A stretch of 64,000 nt of DNA from positions 14,884,928-14,948,927 of the forward strand of contig CM055094.1 of NCBI GenBank assembly GCA_029204225.1. Direction: 5' to 3'. Numbering within the stretch: position 1 is the first letter of the stretch; every line of letters begins with the position of its first letter. The notes below the pieces were generated by a model, which saw only the letters and a list, made by a program, of their open reading frames with translations, did no database searches and was not told the DNA's origin. The translations under genes were made by a program, and so were the position numbers. Positions 1 to 11,145 of the stretch are shown piece after piece. The DNA is from Diphasiastrum complanatum (Eukaryota > Streptophyta > Lycopodiopsida > Lycopodiales > Lycopodiaceae).

Positions 1-620
1 CTTTCCTTCTCATCTTGATGCTACTGGGGCTCGACAAGAGGACTTGCTATGATACCCTTACAATGGGCCTCCAAACAACCATTCTCTAGTGTATAACACT
101 ATCAACATCAGATACATAGATATATGCTTTTTGCACCCATATATGGCATTTTGCAAGCTCCACAATCCACCAAATCTGAAAAATAATTACCTTCCTTCTG
201 TCCCTTGGGGTTTAGAAAAGATCCATTTAAGAGGAACGTACTAATGTCTGATGCTTGAGTTGTTGTTCATCAGGATAGCCAATGAAAAACGCGGTTATTT
301 GACCTTTGGTCCAGCTTCTTCCTAAGTTACATATACAACCAAGGACTTTTAAATGGCTGACTCTAGGCTTGTGTCGATGCCATACGTCATAAGGAGTTTT
401 TTGTTGTTGACGGCTCTAGTGCTGGATTTGCTCAGTTCATAACAGGCCGTGGCAGTAGCTTTTGCCCAGAACTTCGAAGGTAAATGTGCTTGATACAACA
501 TGGATCTAGCTGAGTTGTTCTACCAAGTAGTTTGGACAACAAAGACATGTAAAAGATATAATACATGTTTTGTTTTGATGGAATGTGTTCTAGGAAATCT
601 GCTTCTTGAGATAAATGCAA
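1..620 (-). mobile_element. Ty1/copia integrase remnant
   Basis: Decayed copia-type pol, readable only by changing frame. On the minus strand, about 500 to 300 encodes a stretch containing 'NKTPYDVWHRHKPRVSHLKV' followed by LGC. This is the hallmark end of the Ty1/copia integrase core (usual form 'TPYE.W.G.KP.VSHLRVFGC'). 'AFFIGYPDEQ' follows at about 270, matching the usual 'FIGY' segment. Stops and frameshifts are frequent, so it is not functional. The element runs off the left edge. From about 620 to 935 I see nothing recognisable. Confidence 0.75.
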
Positions 621-935
621 GATTCACAGAATAATGATTTCCTATCTAATGAAAGAGAGAAATACAATCCATCAACTAAATTATTACAATCCATTTCATG
701 TTGCTATTGATCTTTTAGAGTAATGAAAGAACTCTCATAAGCCCTTGTCAAAAACAAGGCAGAAATAGTGACACTGAATCTACCATCGTTGATAGTACAT
801 CTTGTAAGATATAGCTTGAGATGCAGTTATAGTTGAGGTACTATGTCCTGAGGACCTCTCTGAGCATGAGATTCAGAACCGAATCTCTATCTAGAATATC
901 GGTTTCACTTTCCTCCTACAAGGACTCAATTCATA

Positions 936-2381
936 TTAGTGTATTTTTGCATTATGGAGTTGGTGAATTGCGGGGAAATGTAAAAGTTTGCAAGAAACTT
1001 CGCGAGTAAGCAGCAGGTTGAGCGGTTGGGCGCTATGGTGCTTGTGTGGTGTTCTCATGAGGATCCTATCGTGATTCATAACTGACGTGTTGGGCAGGTA
1101 GGGTCTTGTTGGGTTGTGTTGGGCAGTCTTTGAAACTGCGTGGTACTTGGTTTTGACTGGGCAATCAACCAAGAAATGGTCGGTTTCACCACAAATGAAA
1201 CACCTGTTGTTCAATGGCCCTTGTATAACGACATAGCCATCTTGTATGGCTAATGGTTCTGGACTTTCAAGTGGATATTCATGATAAGTCAAGGAATGTC
1301 CAGAGATTGTGACAATTGTTCTTCATATTGTTGGACTGTATGTGCTTGGATAGGTTGATATGAAAGACAAGCATCAACAAGATGCGTAGCCCGACAGTGT
1401 AGACACCATATTGGTTTTCGTCTATAAGGTACCTGTGCAGGGTTTGGCTGACAGGCATACTGCTTTGGATAGACTTCAAGGTAGTTTGAAACTCATTGGT
1501 GAGTTTCTCCATTTGCAGTTGATGTTGCTGATTAAGCAAGTCCAGTGGTGATTTCCAAAGCTGATCTCCGGTGTCCTCGATTGGCTTCGACTCATGGACA
1601 GGAGCACATGGTGCTCGCCTTTCCCTGGATTCGTCAACATCTGGTCCTTCATCTTCCTCCTTGATGGCATCAGACATAGCTAACTTTAGGCTCATATATG
1701 CATCATTGGATTTAAGCTCGCATCTAATCCATCTTGGAAGGATGACTAAAAACCCAGATGATGAGCATTTGTTCGGAGGGCTGTTCTTGTACTTGACTTT
1801 TTAAGCGTTTGAAGTGCTCGATATAGTCTCCTACACATTCATCTTTTGCCATCTTGATGTTACTCAAGGACTCTCTATCAAACGAAAGGGTTAAAACGCT
1901 TGATAAAGGACTCTTTCAAAAGTGACCAGTCCGTCTTGTCTTCATGATCGAGGTTAAAAAACCAGTCACGTGCTTTAGCGATCATGGTCATGAAAAACAG
2001 TTGGACCATAGTGTTGGGAGATGTTTCACCGTAAACGTCACACACATTCTCAAAGATTTGTAAGAATCTCTGAGGGTCCAAACTACCGTCAAACTTTGGT
2101 AGATCTAACATGGGTGTTCTTTTCTCATGATGAGCATCGTGGGTAGCAAAAATGCTATTAAGGTGGGTTCTGGCCTGTGAGGGTTCAGCACCATATAAAT
2201 GGGCTTGTGCTTGTGAAGACTCAACTCTATCAGGCTCTTGTTCTGTGAATGGGTTTGTGGATGGCTCGTGGAGTTGGGACCGCATTCGGTAGAACCTATG
2301 ACATCTGGTTTGTTCAGCTATAGGGGACCTCATTTCATATGGATAATCTGCTAGGATATCCGGATCAGTATGGTGGTCCAT
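936..2381 (-). pseudogene. Ty3/gypsy gag of Element 0 (broken)
   Basis: Gag (capsid and nucleocapsid) of a minus-strand LTR retrotransposon. The first open part (2381-1878, 167 codons) contains a retrotransposon-gag core with 'ARDWFFNL' and 'DWSLLKESFIKRFNPF'. It is clearly related to the gag of Element 1 ('AQDWFFNL', 'TWEAVKAALITRF'). After frameshifts the next part (about 1695-1279) continues with the shared 'AIKEEDEG' and a heptad-like Gln-rich segment. It ends with at least two zinc knuckles: WCLHCRATHLVDAC near 1400 (CX2CX3HX4C) and CFICGETDHFLVDC near 1195 (CX2CX4HX4C). Protease and downstream pol are not seen; the copia remnant takes over to the left. The frame breaks mean it is dead. 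Confidence 0.75.
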
Positions 2382-2399
2382 TGGTTACTATTGTGTCTA

Positions 2400-3900
2400 T
2401 TTGGTGTCGAGTATGAGTTTCAAGTGTTTTTGGATTTTTTTTTGTATGGGTTTTTCGTGTTTTTGGATTTTGTAGGGTTTTGCTTATTGCTCGAAAAAAC
2501 CCGTGAAAAAGTCTCGAAAAGGCACGACAAATATCTCGAAAATGTTCGAAAAAACTCAAAAAACATGAAAAATTCTCTAACAAATCTAGACAAATCTCGA
2601 AAAAAACACAAAAAATTCTCGAAAACTGCTCGAAAAAATCTAGAAAAATCTCGAAAAACTCAAAAAATTCTCGAAAAATTCTAGAAAAATCGCGTAAATT
2701 TGCAAAAATGCACGGAAAGGCTCAAAACATGCGAAAGGGGCTCGAAAAGTCTAGAAAAATCTCAAACAACACGAAAATAACCTAGAAAAAAAATCTCGAA
2801 AAGGCTCGAAATACTACGACAAATCTCGAAAAATTCTAGAAAACAATCTAGAAAAATCTCTAAAATTTGCGAAAATGCACGGAAAGGCTCAAAACATGCG
2901 AAGGGGCTCAAAAAAAGTCTAGAAAAATCTCAAACAACACAAAAATCATCTAGAAAAAAACCTCGAAAAGACTCAAAATACTACGACAAATCTCGAAAAA
3001 TCTAGAAAACGATCTAGAAAAATCTCGAAAACTCGCGAGAATTCACGAAAAGGCTTAAAACATGCAAACAGGCACAAAAAAGTCCAGAAAAATATCATAA
3101 AACACGAAAAAAAAAATCTCGAGAAATCTCGAAACATCTCGAAAACAATCTAGAAAAACAAACTTGAAAAATCTCAAAAATAATCTAGAAAAAAGCCTCG
3201 AAAAGGCTTGAATAACTATGGCAAGGCTTAAAAAAATCTAGAAAATTTCAAACAAGACGAAAAAAGTCTAAAAAAGATTTTCGAGAAAACTCGAAAACTC
3301 TAGAAAAATTCACGAAAAGGTTCAAAAATTGAGAACAAGCTCGAAAAAGTCTAGAAAATGTCAAAAAACACGAAAAAAGCCAGAACAAAAAGCTTCAAAA
3401 AACTACGACAAGGCTCGACAAAATCTAGAAAAATCTCAAGATCCATAATCATAATCACATTGCTAAGTACAAATTTTCCAAGCATTGATCATAAATGCTT
3501 AGAAAAAATCTAAAAAAAATCTCAGAAAAAAGCACAAGGCACGAAAAAAACCTAAAAAACAAGAAAAAAAAACTCGAAAAAACATGAAAAAAGCTCGCAA
3601 TAGGCTCGAAAACAGCATTACCCAAAAAAGCTCAAAAGTTCGAAAAAAAAAACTCGTAAAAGAGACTCGAAAAAATGGCAGGATGCAAAAAAGAGCTCGA
3701 AAGTCGAAACAAACCCGAAAAGCGTGTAAAAAACGAGAAATGCTTGAAAAAAAAACGAAGTCGGGAAGAGAACTCGAAAAAAACAAAGTCGCGAAAAAAA
3801 CTGGAAAAGAAAAAGTCGCGAAAAAACTAGAAAAGATATAGTCGCCAAAAACACAAGAAAAAATAAAGTATCGAAAAAAAATTCAAAAAATAAAAAACCT
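2400..3900 (-). repeat. A-rich TCGAAAA/TCTAGAAAA degenerate array, leader of Element 0
   Basis: About 1.5 kb made almost only of variants of 'CTCGAAAAA', 'TCTAGAAAAA' and 'GGCTCGAAAA', with extreme purine bias on the + strand. Longer period copies are visible: 'GCACGGAAAGGCTCAAAACA' occurs near 2710 and 2880. Long apparent ORFs here (for example Phe/Arg-rich on the minus strand) are a composition artefact. It sits between the Element 0 LTR and gag, where the untranslated leader of an LTR retrotransposon lies, so I read it as that leader. Confidence 0.7.
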
Positions 3901-3929
3901 TAATGCGAAAAAGCACGAAGAAAATCCAG

Positions 3930-4489
3930 ATACAAAATCCACTCTACGAACCACAACCACACACAAAGGAGCGAAGGGCAAGATCATGAATGCATTCACT
4001 CAAAAAACAAGGATGATCAAGGAGCTCAATGGCTGCACCAAAACTCGTGGAGGCTCTTCTCATTTGAGGATGGAGTAGGTACATTTCACAAAAAGCTCCT
4101 CTTCTCAAAGAGGGAGTCTCTTAAATAAGCAAGAGAGCTCCTTAGGTGGCATCCTAGTGGCATTTCCACAATACACAAATTACAAGTGGAATAATGCTCT
4201 CCACTAGAGGTCACCATCAAAAGGTGGCTTACTCTACTTTCTTTAAGAGGGGTCTACTTGCATTTATTACTTTGCCTAGAAATACTACTTTCTACATGGT
4301 CATTCCATCTTCCAGGATTCACCATGAGGCTTACACAGTTTCTACTTGACAGTACTGACTAGTATTTCTCGGCTCTCATACTTGGCTCTCAGTCTTCGTT
4401 CGTCTCGTCTTCTCAAAGACCTCCTCGGTCTAAGGTGAGAGGTGCTCTTGGGTAGCTTTGGCCGAGCATCTTGGAGATTCGTCAACAGT
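3930..4489 (-). repeat. LTR of Element 0 (5' LTR, minus orientation)
   Basis: On the minus strand this begins TGTTGACGAATCTCC at 4489. A diverged copy in the opposite window orientation lies at about 44256-44820, sharing long blocks such as 'CACCTCTCACCTTAGACCGA' and 'AAATGCAAGTAGACCCCTCT'. Two dispersed copies of about 550 bp, one next to a gag of matching orientation, indicate an LTR. The 3' boundary (about 3930) is approximate because the two copies diverge there and I could not find a clean primer-binding site. Confidence 0.65.
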
Positions 4490-4944
4490 AAGCCATAGTA
4501 AAGCATGATCATTTAAATATTCATGAGAAGTAGTAGCTAAAGCTATACATTTAGTAAACTATTCTCTTCGAGGAGTTAGATGTTGGGAGTGTTATTGTCC
4601 AGGTATCAGTTGTCGTAGTCTTGATAGCTGCTTGTTGAAAGCCACTAACAGGTTTGATTATTTGTCTCCATCAGAACTTTGCTCCTTGAATTCCGCCGCA
4701 TTGGTAGAGTCTGGCTGTTGTTATTGTTGTTGTTGTTGTTGCTTCTTTGCCTCGTTGTAGATGCGGATATGACACTCTTTGATGTCGTGTTTAGCCCTCT
4801 TACAATATCTGCAAAAGAGCTTCTTTTGCGATCCATTGCTCTCTGATTGAGTATGAGGCTTTTGCTGCTGCTACTGCACTTGATTCTTGCCCTTGGAATA
4901 GTCTTTCTTCTCGGTGTACAGGGCCGGAGACTTCTCTTTGACTG
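4490..4944 (-). mobile_element. Ty1/copia gag zinc-knuckle fragment (target of Element 1, left half)
   Basis: On the minus strand the frame running into Element 1's TSD reads 'VKEKSPALYTEKKDYSKGKN' and then, near 4810, LFCRYCKRAKHDIKEC, a CX2CX4HX4C zinc knuckle typical of copia Gag, followed by a poly-Gln tract from a (CAA)n run (about 4718-4745). The upstream half of the same gag lies beyond Element 1 at 18238-18440. In-frame stops show that it is decayed. Confidence 0.7.
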
Positions 4945-5164
4945 TGTGAGGTCGAAGATCTTTCGTAGTATAATCCTTCCGCCTGTCAACAAAGGTTAGA
5001 TCATTGGATAGGTGCCTAACTATGCATAGATGCTACTTTTAGTTAATTTCCTACTTTCTCCCTTAACTCTACTCACCATTATACTACTTCTCTTTAACTC
5101 TACTCCTATACACTAACATTCATCGTAGTTTTGGTTGAAGGGAAGGGATGGAGAAGAAGAGATT

Positions 5165-5229
<65 letters not shown>

Positions 5230-5812
5230 AAGAAAGAGAGTGAGGGTGGAGGTTAGCTCAATTGCTCCTTATGCTTGCTAATGGAAAAACATTCACTATG
5301 GCAAACAATAAAACATAGAAATAGAAAGCAATAGAAAACACAACTAAGAGCAATAGCAAGTAGTGAATAGCAAATGAGAATGCTTCTCTTCCAAAAATGG
5401 TAGAGTTTCCTCCTTCTCATTAAGCATGAAAATAGTGTACAAATGATGCCAATTTTATAAAATGGGGAAGGCCCTTGCCCCTCAATCTTATTGACTAATA
5501 TTCACAATGATCCTAGCCATTCATCTTGGACCCAACTTGATCCAAGGGTCCACAAAAAGTACATTAGAAATCACAAGATTCATGTGAGTTCCAATTTGGA
5601 CCCAACTCTAAAAAGTGATCTCTAAGTTTAAAAATGACATTGGGCCTCTAGTTTTATTTTCCTTACAAGGCCCAAGTCAAGTTTATTCTATTTACAATTT
5701 CAATTGCGTGCTTATTGGGCCATGAGCTTATACACGCAGGATGTCATGCCCTCGCAACACATTTTATTGGAGGATTTTATTTATTTACACTTTGTTGGGA
5801 ATACCCCCAACA
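4945..5812 (-). repeat. 3' LTR of Element 1
   Basis: 868 bp. On the minus strand it starts TGTTGGGGGTATTCCC (5812) and ends ...CCTCACA (4945). It matches 17338-18237 nearly base for base outside the internal (GA)n tract. The GACTG target duplication immediately flanks it at 4940-4944. Confidence 0.92.
5166..5225. repeat. (AG)n microsatellite inside LTR
   Basis: About 60 bp of AG dinucleotide, then AAAG units. It lies at the same LTR position as the longer tract at 17566-17654, so it is part of the LTR and differs in length between the two LTRs. Confidence 0.95.
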
Positions 5813-5885
5813 GGACCCACAGCTTGAAGTAGTGCCGGTCCCTCGACACTCTGCCAGTTTAGTAGAGCGTTCTCTTGGACCGCCT

Positions 5886-8800
5886 CTAGTGGATGAGATA
5901 TCCCGTAACGTCTTCTATGAAGTTGAGACGGTCCAGTTTCTTCGAGTCCTTTGGCGTGTGGAAGGACTTGTGAACTCCTGTCAACCATTCCTGATCCACT
6001 CATGCTTGGAATCATTTCGTCCAAGGATCACCAAGGAATGCAGCTCGGTAATATACGCGAGCGACTGGCAGCTAGTATTCGACTTTGTCAGAAACGAGCG
6101 CCTTATTTGGATCTAAAAATATGGAGGGAGAAAATCATCCCATTTTGTTTCAATGCCCATTATATATTCCAAGTCCCGGGTGTAAGTGGCTACCGCGCGG
6201 ACTGTGGGATCGGGGCAATTGATGTAGTGGCTGGCGAATGCGGAGAGAGCCCTTCTGGTGTCTACATCCGTTGACACTCATATTCGGATTTGATGATTGG
6301 CCAGTTGAAATTGTTGAGTGTGATCTGGTCCAGAGGAGTGCCGCATTCCGCCCATTTGGATCTTCTTGGACATGGCAGGAAATGCACGTTCACCCGAAAC
6401 TATTGTGGACTCGTCACGTAAGCCCTGATGGCCGCAAGGTCTCTCTCAAATAACTGTTGGCGCCACTCCGGTTGTGGTTGGAGGGCGGGTAAGGCTTGCA
6501 GTTCTTCTCCCTTGATAGTCTGAGTTGAGAATGATAACTGCCAGCCGCCTCTTGATGACTCGTGTGGATATTTGGATAAAAATTCATTGATGTTCTCCTG
6601 TACGGATTTCGGTTTTCGGAAGGCCCGTTTGGTAGATATGTTCGTGACCCTCTGGATGATGTTGCTAGGCCTTGGCTGGTGGTTGCACCTTGGCTCTGGT
6701 CGCGCATCTGAACAGCCGCATCTGTCTGCCCTTGGTCCTGGCCTTCGGACCCTTGATCTGGTTGAAATCCGTCTACTGTCTGGTGGCTCTCATCTTGGCT
6801 GGTACTAGCCTGTGCAGCGTCAAAATTAGGTGGCGGTGGAATTACCACGGGGGAGGGTTGGGCCTTCGTTTCCATGTATTTCTGGCATGCCTTGAGGGCT
6901 TGCTTGGCCTGGGCGAGCTCTTGCGTTCGCTTGTCCGATACTTATTGAACTCCGTCTGGTAGCTGTTCAGGGTTTGGCTATAAATCTGTACCTGACGCCG
7001 TAGAAGATTTATTTCTGATTGGGAAAGTGGCCTTGTGTCCGGTGCAGATTGAGCTAACCAGGTGAGCTTCTCATCTTGTAAGGCTTTAACCTCCGTCCCC
7101 AGGCGCGTGTTCTCTGTTTCCAAAAGTGTAAGTTGCGCTTGGATGGGGCCAAGCCGTTGGGATGCTTCAGTTTGAAGCTCCCGCACCTCTGTGGAGGCCT
7201 CCGTCAGCGCTTTGGAGAGGCTTTGAATATATTTGTTTAGGCCCTCCTCCTTCTGCTGCAACTTGGCAATCTCCTGGTGCCCGACTTGTTCGTGTTGCTG
7301 AGCCAGGATCGGCTCTTGCTGCAGCTTGGTGAGGTCTACTCGTAGCTGTGTATTACTTGTTGCCAATTGTAGTACCCTGCTTTTCAAAATAGCTTTGGCT
7401 ACTACCGCATCCAAGATGTATTTTCCTAGGGTTTGGTACGTCGTCGTTAGATCCGTGGGAGCAGCTAGTACACTGGCACTGGCAGGGGCTTGTGTTGTAT
7501 CGGCCCCGACGACTTGTGGAATTCCGTCGTTATTGTCTTCGATCAGGTTTTCATTTATTCTGATGCCATCTGGGGCAATAGGGTCGGTTCGATATGGTGA
7601 TGCTACAAAAACTGTTTGTACAAATGCATCATCAGGTAGCGGTTGGCTGCCCTCGACAACCTTTAGCGAAGCGGGTGGGGTGTGAGAAACAACTGTGGAA
7701 ACAGGGGCGACGCGGTTTGTCCGAACGAGAGGATGGGAGGAACAGTGGGGAACTGAAGGGTGGTGTGGATTATGGAAGAAGGTGAGGATGGACCAAAAAG
7801 TGTCTGGCGTAGGGGTGAAAAATTGATAACTTGCATCCATGCCAGCGTGTCGGGGAGCAGTTGCGAATCAGAAGTATTAAATGTGAGAGGAGCAACGGTG
7901 GTGGCAGGAGTAATGGAGGATGCGATGGTGATGGATGGAGTAGCGGACACTGGAAGAGAAGTAGGAGTGGTATCAACAGAAGAAACGAGGATGGAGACAG
8001 AAACAGATGTGGATCAATAGGAAGTGAGGTAGCGAGAACAAAAATTGGAGTGGGGGGTTGCACGGAAGACGAAGTGGCGGTGGTTGATGGAGCAGTTAGT
8101 GCAGCAGTGGAGACACGTCATCGGGTAACCGGTGGAGATGTGGATGTAGAGGCAGCGCCACGCATTCGTTTGTTGGCCGTTGTCTTAATGACTGCAGGTT
8201 GGGATGAGGTAGATGCTTGAGATGGTGGGTAAAGGTTAGTATGTGGCACAAGGTAGACAGGAGGGATGAGCATTGGAAACCGCACACTTTCACCTCGAGA
8301 AGTGCACAGGCAAAGTTACACAACAGGGGGCCTGCTGCGATTCGCTCACGGTTGTTGGGTTTGATAGAGTTTGTTAGTTCTCTATAAGGAAGCTATGCCA
8401 GTCGTATGGCACAACGGAGGGGTTAGGAAATTCCAGAAAGGATTCCACTATCTGACTCAGCAGCGTAGACTGGGCTCTGTCCTTGCGAAATGTTGAAATA
8501 ACCAGAAAGTTATTTAACAGATGCGCAGCTGTCTGAATGACGGGTTCCGTGATAGCTTCTATCAGGTAACCATTGTTAGTCTGGATGGGGATTTCTGGTG
8601 TGGTTTGGGTGACGAATGGTTTGATCAGAGCTTTGGCGTGGCGATGGGAAATGGGTTGACGATCACCGGACATAATGCCAATGGTGATCATCGAGTCGGC
8701 GTTAATCCTGACCTTGTAAGTGGTACCTTGGTACAGGAAGTGGAAACGAGCCTTGTCCTCGTCCCAGGTGGCGTAAGTGTGAAGGGCGAGGCCCATGTTA

Positions 8801-8976
8801 ATCTCAGAATGGAAGAGTGTCGAGTAAAAATCCATTGCTTCAAGGAGGGGCCCGGCTGTCTGCAACCATGGTTGGATCAAAGTGTCAGAGGGTAGAGGCC
8901 AAATCTGCGTGGCCTCGAGGATGTCACGCTGGATCACCTGTTTGGCGCCAGAGTCTTCAGAGGATGAGGAGGCCAT
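5886..8976 (-). pseudogene. Accessory ORF of Element 1 (unknown protein, frameshifted)
   Basis: I do not recognise this protein. It lies after integrase, in sense orientation, where env-like ORFs sit in some plant gypsy elements. Parts in order on the minus strand: an N-terminal domain (8976-8374, ATG at 8976) with 'TYKVRINADSM' and 'GYLIEAITEP'; a low-complexity Ser/Pro/Thr part; a coiled coil (in the frame open 7840-6842, roughly 7450-6900) rich in Leu/Gln heptads; a Gln/Ser/Pro linker; and a C-terminal domain with 'HESSRGGWQLSF' near 6560 and 'EWLTGVHKSF' near 5965, stopping at 5886. Every part aligns in order with the accessory ORF of Element 2. Several frame changes are needed, so it is broken here. 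There is no convincing signal peptide or membrane helix, so an Env protein is not supported. Confidence 0.75.
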
Positions 8977-9149
8977 GTTAGCAATGATGATTAGTGGTCA
9001 AAAAAGTGAAAAAAAATAGAAAAACGGTGGAAAATGAAAGGAAACAGTAGAAAACTGAGAATAATGAGTGTTGGATGACAATGATTGTAGTTCAGAGCGT
9101 AGATCGGTGTTTGATTTGAGTAGATGACAGCTGGTAGGAAGTTTGGTTG

Positions 9150-9240
9150 AAAACAGAAGACTTGGTATTTTCAGTGAAAATTTCGGTAGAGCTTTGCTAG
9201 CAAAGGTGACAAATGATTTGAATTCAGCCCTTATATAGCG
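9150..9240 (-). promoter_or_regulatory. Putative internal promoter of Element 1 accessory ORF
   Basis: On the minus strand CGCTATATAAGG (9240-9229) is a good TATA box about 255 bp before the accessory ATG. The next 55-60 bases (GGGCTGAATTC, then GCTAGC and AAGCTC) match the sequence in the same place in Element 2 (29418-29470). The spacer around it is poorly conserved, so the conserved block stands out. Promoter function is inferred. Confidence 0.5.
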
Positions 9241-9334
9241 GAATTTAGAGTGCGTATTAGGTGAAATTCACTTTCCCTTGTTCAGTTCCACCCAAATTTT
9301 GGTAGACACCTTCTTCACAAAATTCTAAGACCTC

Positions 9335-9660
9335 ATGGAAGTCTACGAGAGTTCAAAAGGTGATTTGACTGCTATGCAAAGGTTCTACGAGGGTTCAGGC
9401 TGTCTGCGAGGGTTCAACTCTTGTAGGAAGTGATCTCTCACACGACTTATTTCTATGATTAAATTTTCAAGATCAGACCATGTAGGCAGGCTAATTTCAC
9501 TGTTCTGATTCCATTTAGGCACCTTGCGAGAGTGGATAAGTTGATCTTGATGCTCTGCGAGTGTTCTGAAAATTCTGCTTCTGGGAACTCTCGCATACAC
9601 TAAAAAATGATGATTCCTCCATTAGGAACTCTCGCAGAGATTTTCATGGATGCATCTAGG
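9335..9660. repeat. TGCGAGRGTTC motif cluster, spacer of Element 1
   Basis: About seven copies of TGCGAGAGTTC / TGCGAGGGTTC and the reverse complement GAACTCTCGCA, for example at about 9339, 9385, 9402, 9523, 9555, 9580 and 9630. The same motif fills the leader of the element at 16216-17000. Copies in both orientations could pair in the RNA. The rest of the spacer to about 10080 is rich in GATCTG/TTGATC words and has no ORF. Confidence 0.75.
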
Positions 9661-10079
9661 TCAAATTCGGTGACTGTCCAATTTTCAAGAGCTATCTCTC
9701 AGGGGATCTCAAAAAATCATGAAAAAAGTGCTCCTTCAGAGTGTTTTTTGACGAGATCTTGAGATTTTCTGATTTTTAACTTTTGTAAACTGGTAATCAG
9801 CTTCATCTAGGCTTGATCTGACTGTTGGTAGTGCTCTGGAAGTTCTGATGGATTCTTGGTAGTAGATCCCTCAGTCAATCTGATGATCTGCTTCCTTTTT
9901 TACCCTATCAGGATCTGGATCCTCCTTGGATTCTGATGGATTTCCCCGATCCTGCCAGATCTGGCTGAATCTTGATGGATTTAGCTTGATTTGGCTTGAT
10001 CTCTTTAGATCTAGCGGTAATGGCTGAGCAGATTAGCTTTTTGTAACGTGCCACCCCCAATCTGGATCTGTCTTACTGT

Positions 10080-11110
10080 GGTCGAAGGGCGTCCCATCAA
10101 GCCGTTCTAAGTTCACGGCCCCATGATTAAGAATTTTCTTGATCCTATAAGGACCTTTGCCTGTGAATTTTAACTCCCCTTGATCGCCTTGGTTTTATAC
10201 ATCAGGACCAGATCTCTTGAACGAAGATCCTTCTTTTGTAATCTGCGATCATGCCAAGCCTTCCGTCTTTCTTTTTCAGCTGCCAGTGCATGCACAACTA
10301 GTAAGCCAGTGCATGCACAACATGTTTCATAGAGTTTATGCAGAGCTTCGTGGCGTAGTTGTAGAGATTTGGACTCATTAAGATGTTGCGCGGTGGCAAT
10401 CCTTAATGAAAGAATTAAAAACTCTACTGGCATCACAACATCCTGACCATATACCAATTGGAAGGGTGTTTGATCAGTGCTCCCCTTATATGTTGTCATG
10501 AATGCCCACAGTGCAGCATGCAACTTGTGTTCCCAATCTGATCTGCTAGCTTCAACTGTTTTTGTGAGCACGCTACACAAGATCTTATTGGATGATTCTG
10601 CTTGCCCATTACCACGAGAATAATAAGGCGTATTGGTTCTCTAGATCACGAAGAACTCCTCCAACATGACCTTGATGGTCTTGTTGATGAAATGGCTTCC
10701 GCGATCACTGACTAGTTCCACCGGGCACCCGAAGCGCAGAATGATATTTTCATAAAGGAACTTGGTAGTGGTCCTAGCGTCAGCTACTCATACTGCCTTG
10801 GCTTTGACCCATTTGGTGAGGTAGTCTGTGGCTACAATTATGTACCGAGCCTGAGAACTCCTTGCTGCAGGGTGAATTGGACCAATATAATCCAATCTCC
10901 ATTTTTTTGAACGGTGCTTGGGCTAAAATTGGGTGCAGTAGATCATATGTCAATCTCGCTGGTCTCCTTGCCGTTTGACACACATCGCACTTTTTCAAGT
11001 ATTCCTCCGTGTCTTTATGAATCATTGGCCACCAACATCCTGATTGCAGGATCTTGCGAACTGTGATGTCAGATGCAAAATGACTTCCACACATGCCTTC
11101 ATGTGAAAGC
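10080..11110 (-). pseudogene. Integrase of Element 1 (broken)
   Basis: Strand-transfer enzyme that inserts the element's cDNA. The zinc-binding part is at 11094-10950 ('LQSGCWWPMIHKDTEEYLKK', then CDVCQTA of the HHCC finger). The core follows in other frames. The C-terminal half (10580-10170) contains 'EASRSDWEHKLHAALWAF' and 'TPFQLVYGQDVVMPVEF', nearly the same as Element 2 at 28196-28340. A short internal duplication of about 27 bp ('agtgcatgcacaac') near 10284-10320 disturbs the frame. Stops and shifts show that it is inactive. Confidence 0.85.
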
Positions 11111-11145
11111 GAAATGATCTGGGTGGTCTCATGAGGAAGAATACA

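Noticed and set aside
3499-3854. Phe-rich and Lys/Arg-rich ORFs in the A-rich array
   Set aside because: Products of base composition (TCGAAAAA words), with no conserved content.
5715-6453. Plus-strand ORFs of 71-133 codons at the left of Element 1
   Set aside because: They are antisense to the C-terminal domain of the accessory ORF, which aligns with Element 2 on the other strand. No start context or domain.
7326-8220. Several plus-strand ORFs (63-129 codons) and alternate minus frames
   Set aside because: Shadows of the low-complexity and coiled-coil parts of the accessory ORF.
5886-8976. Calling the accessory ORF an envelope gene
   Set aside because: Position fits env-like ORFs, but I see no signal peptide, no clear membrane helix and no cleavage-like site in either copy.
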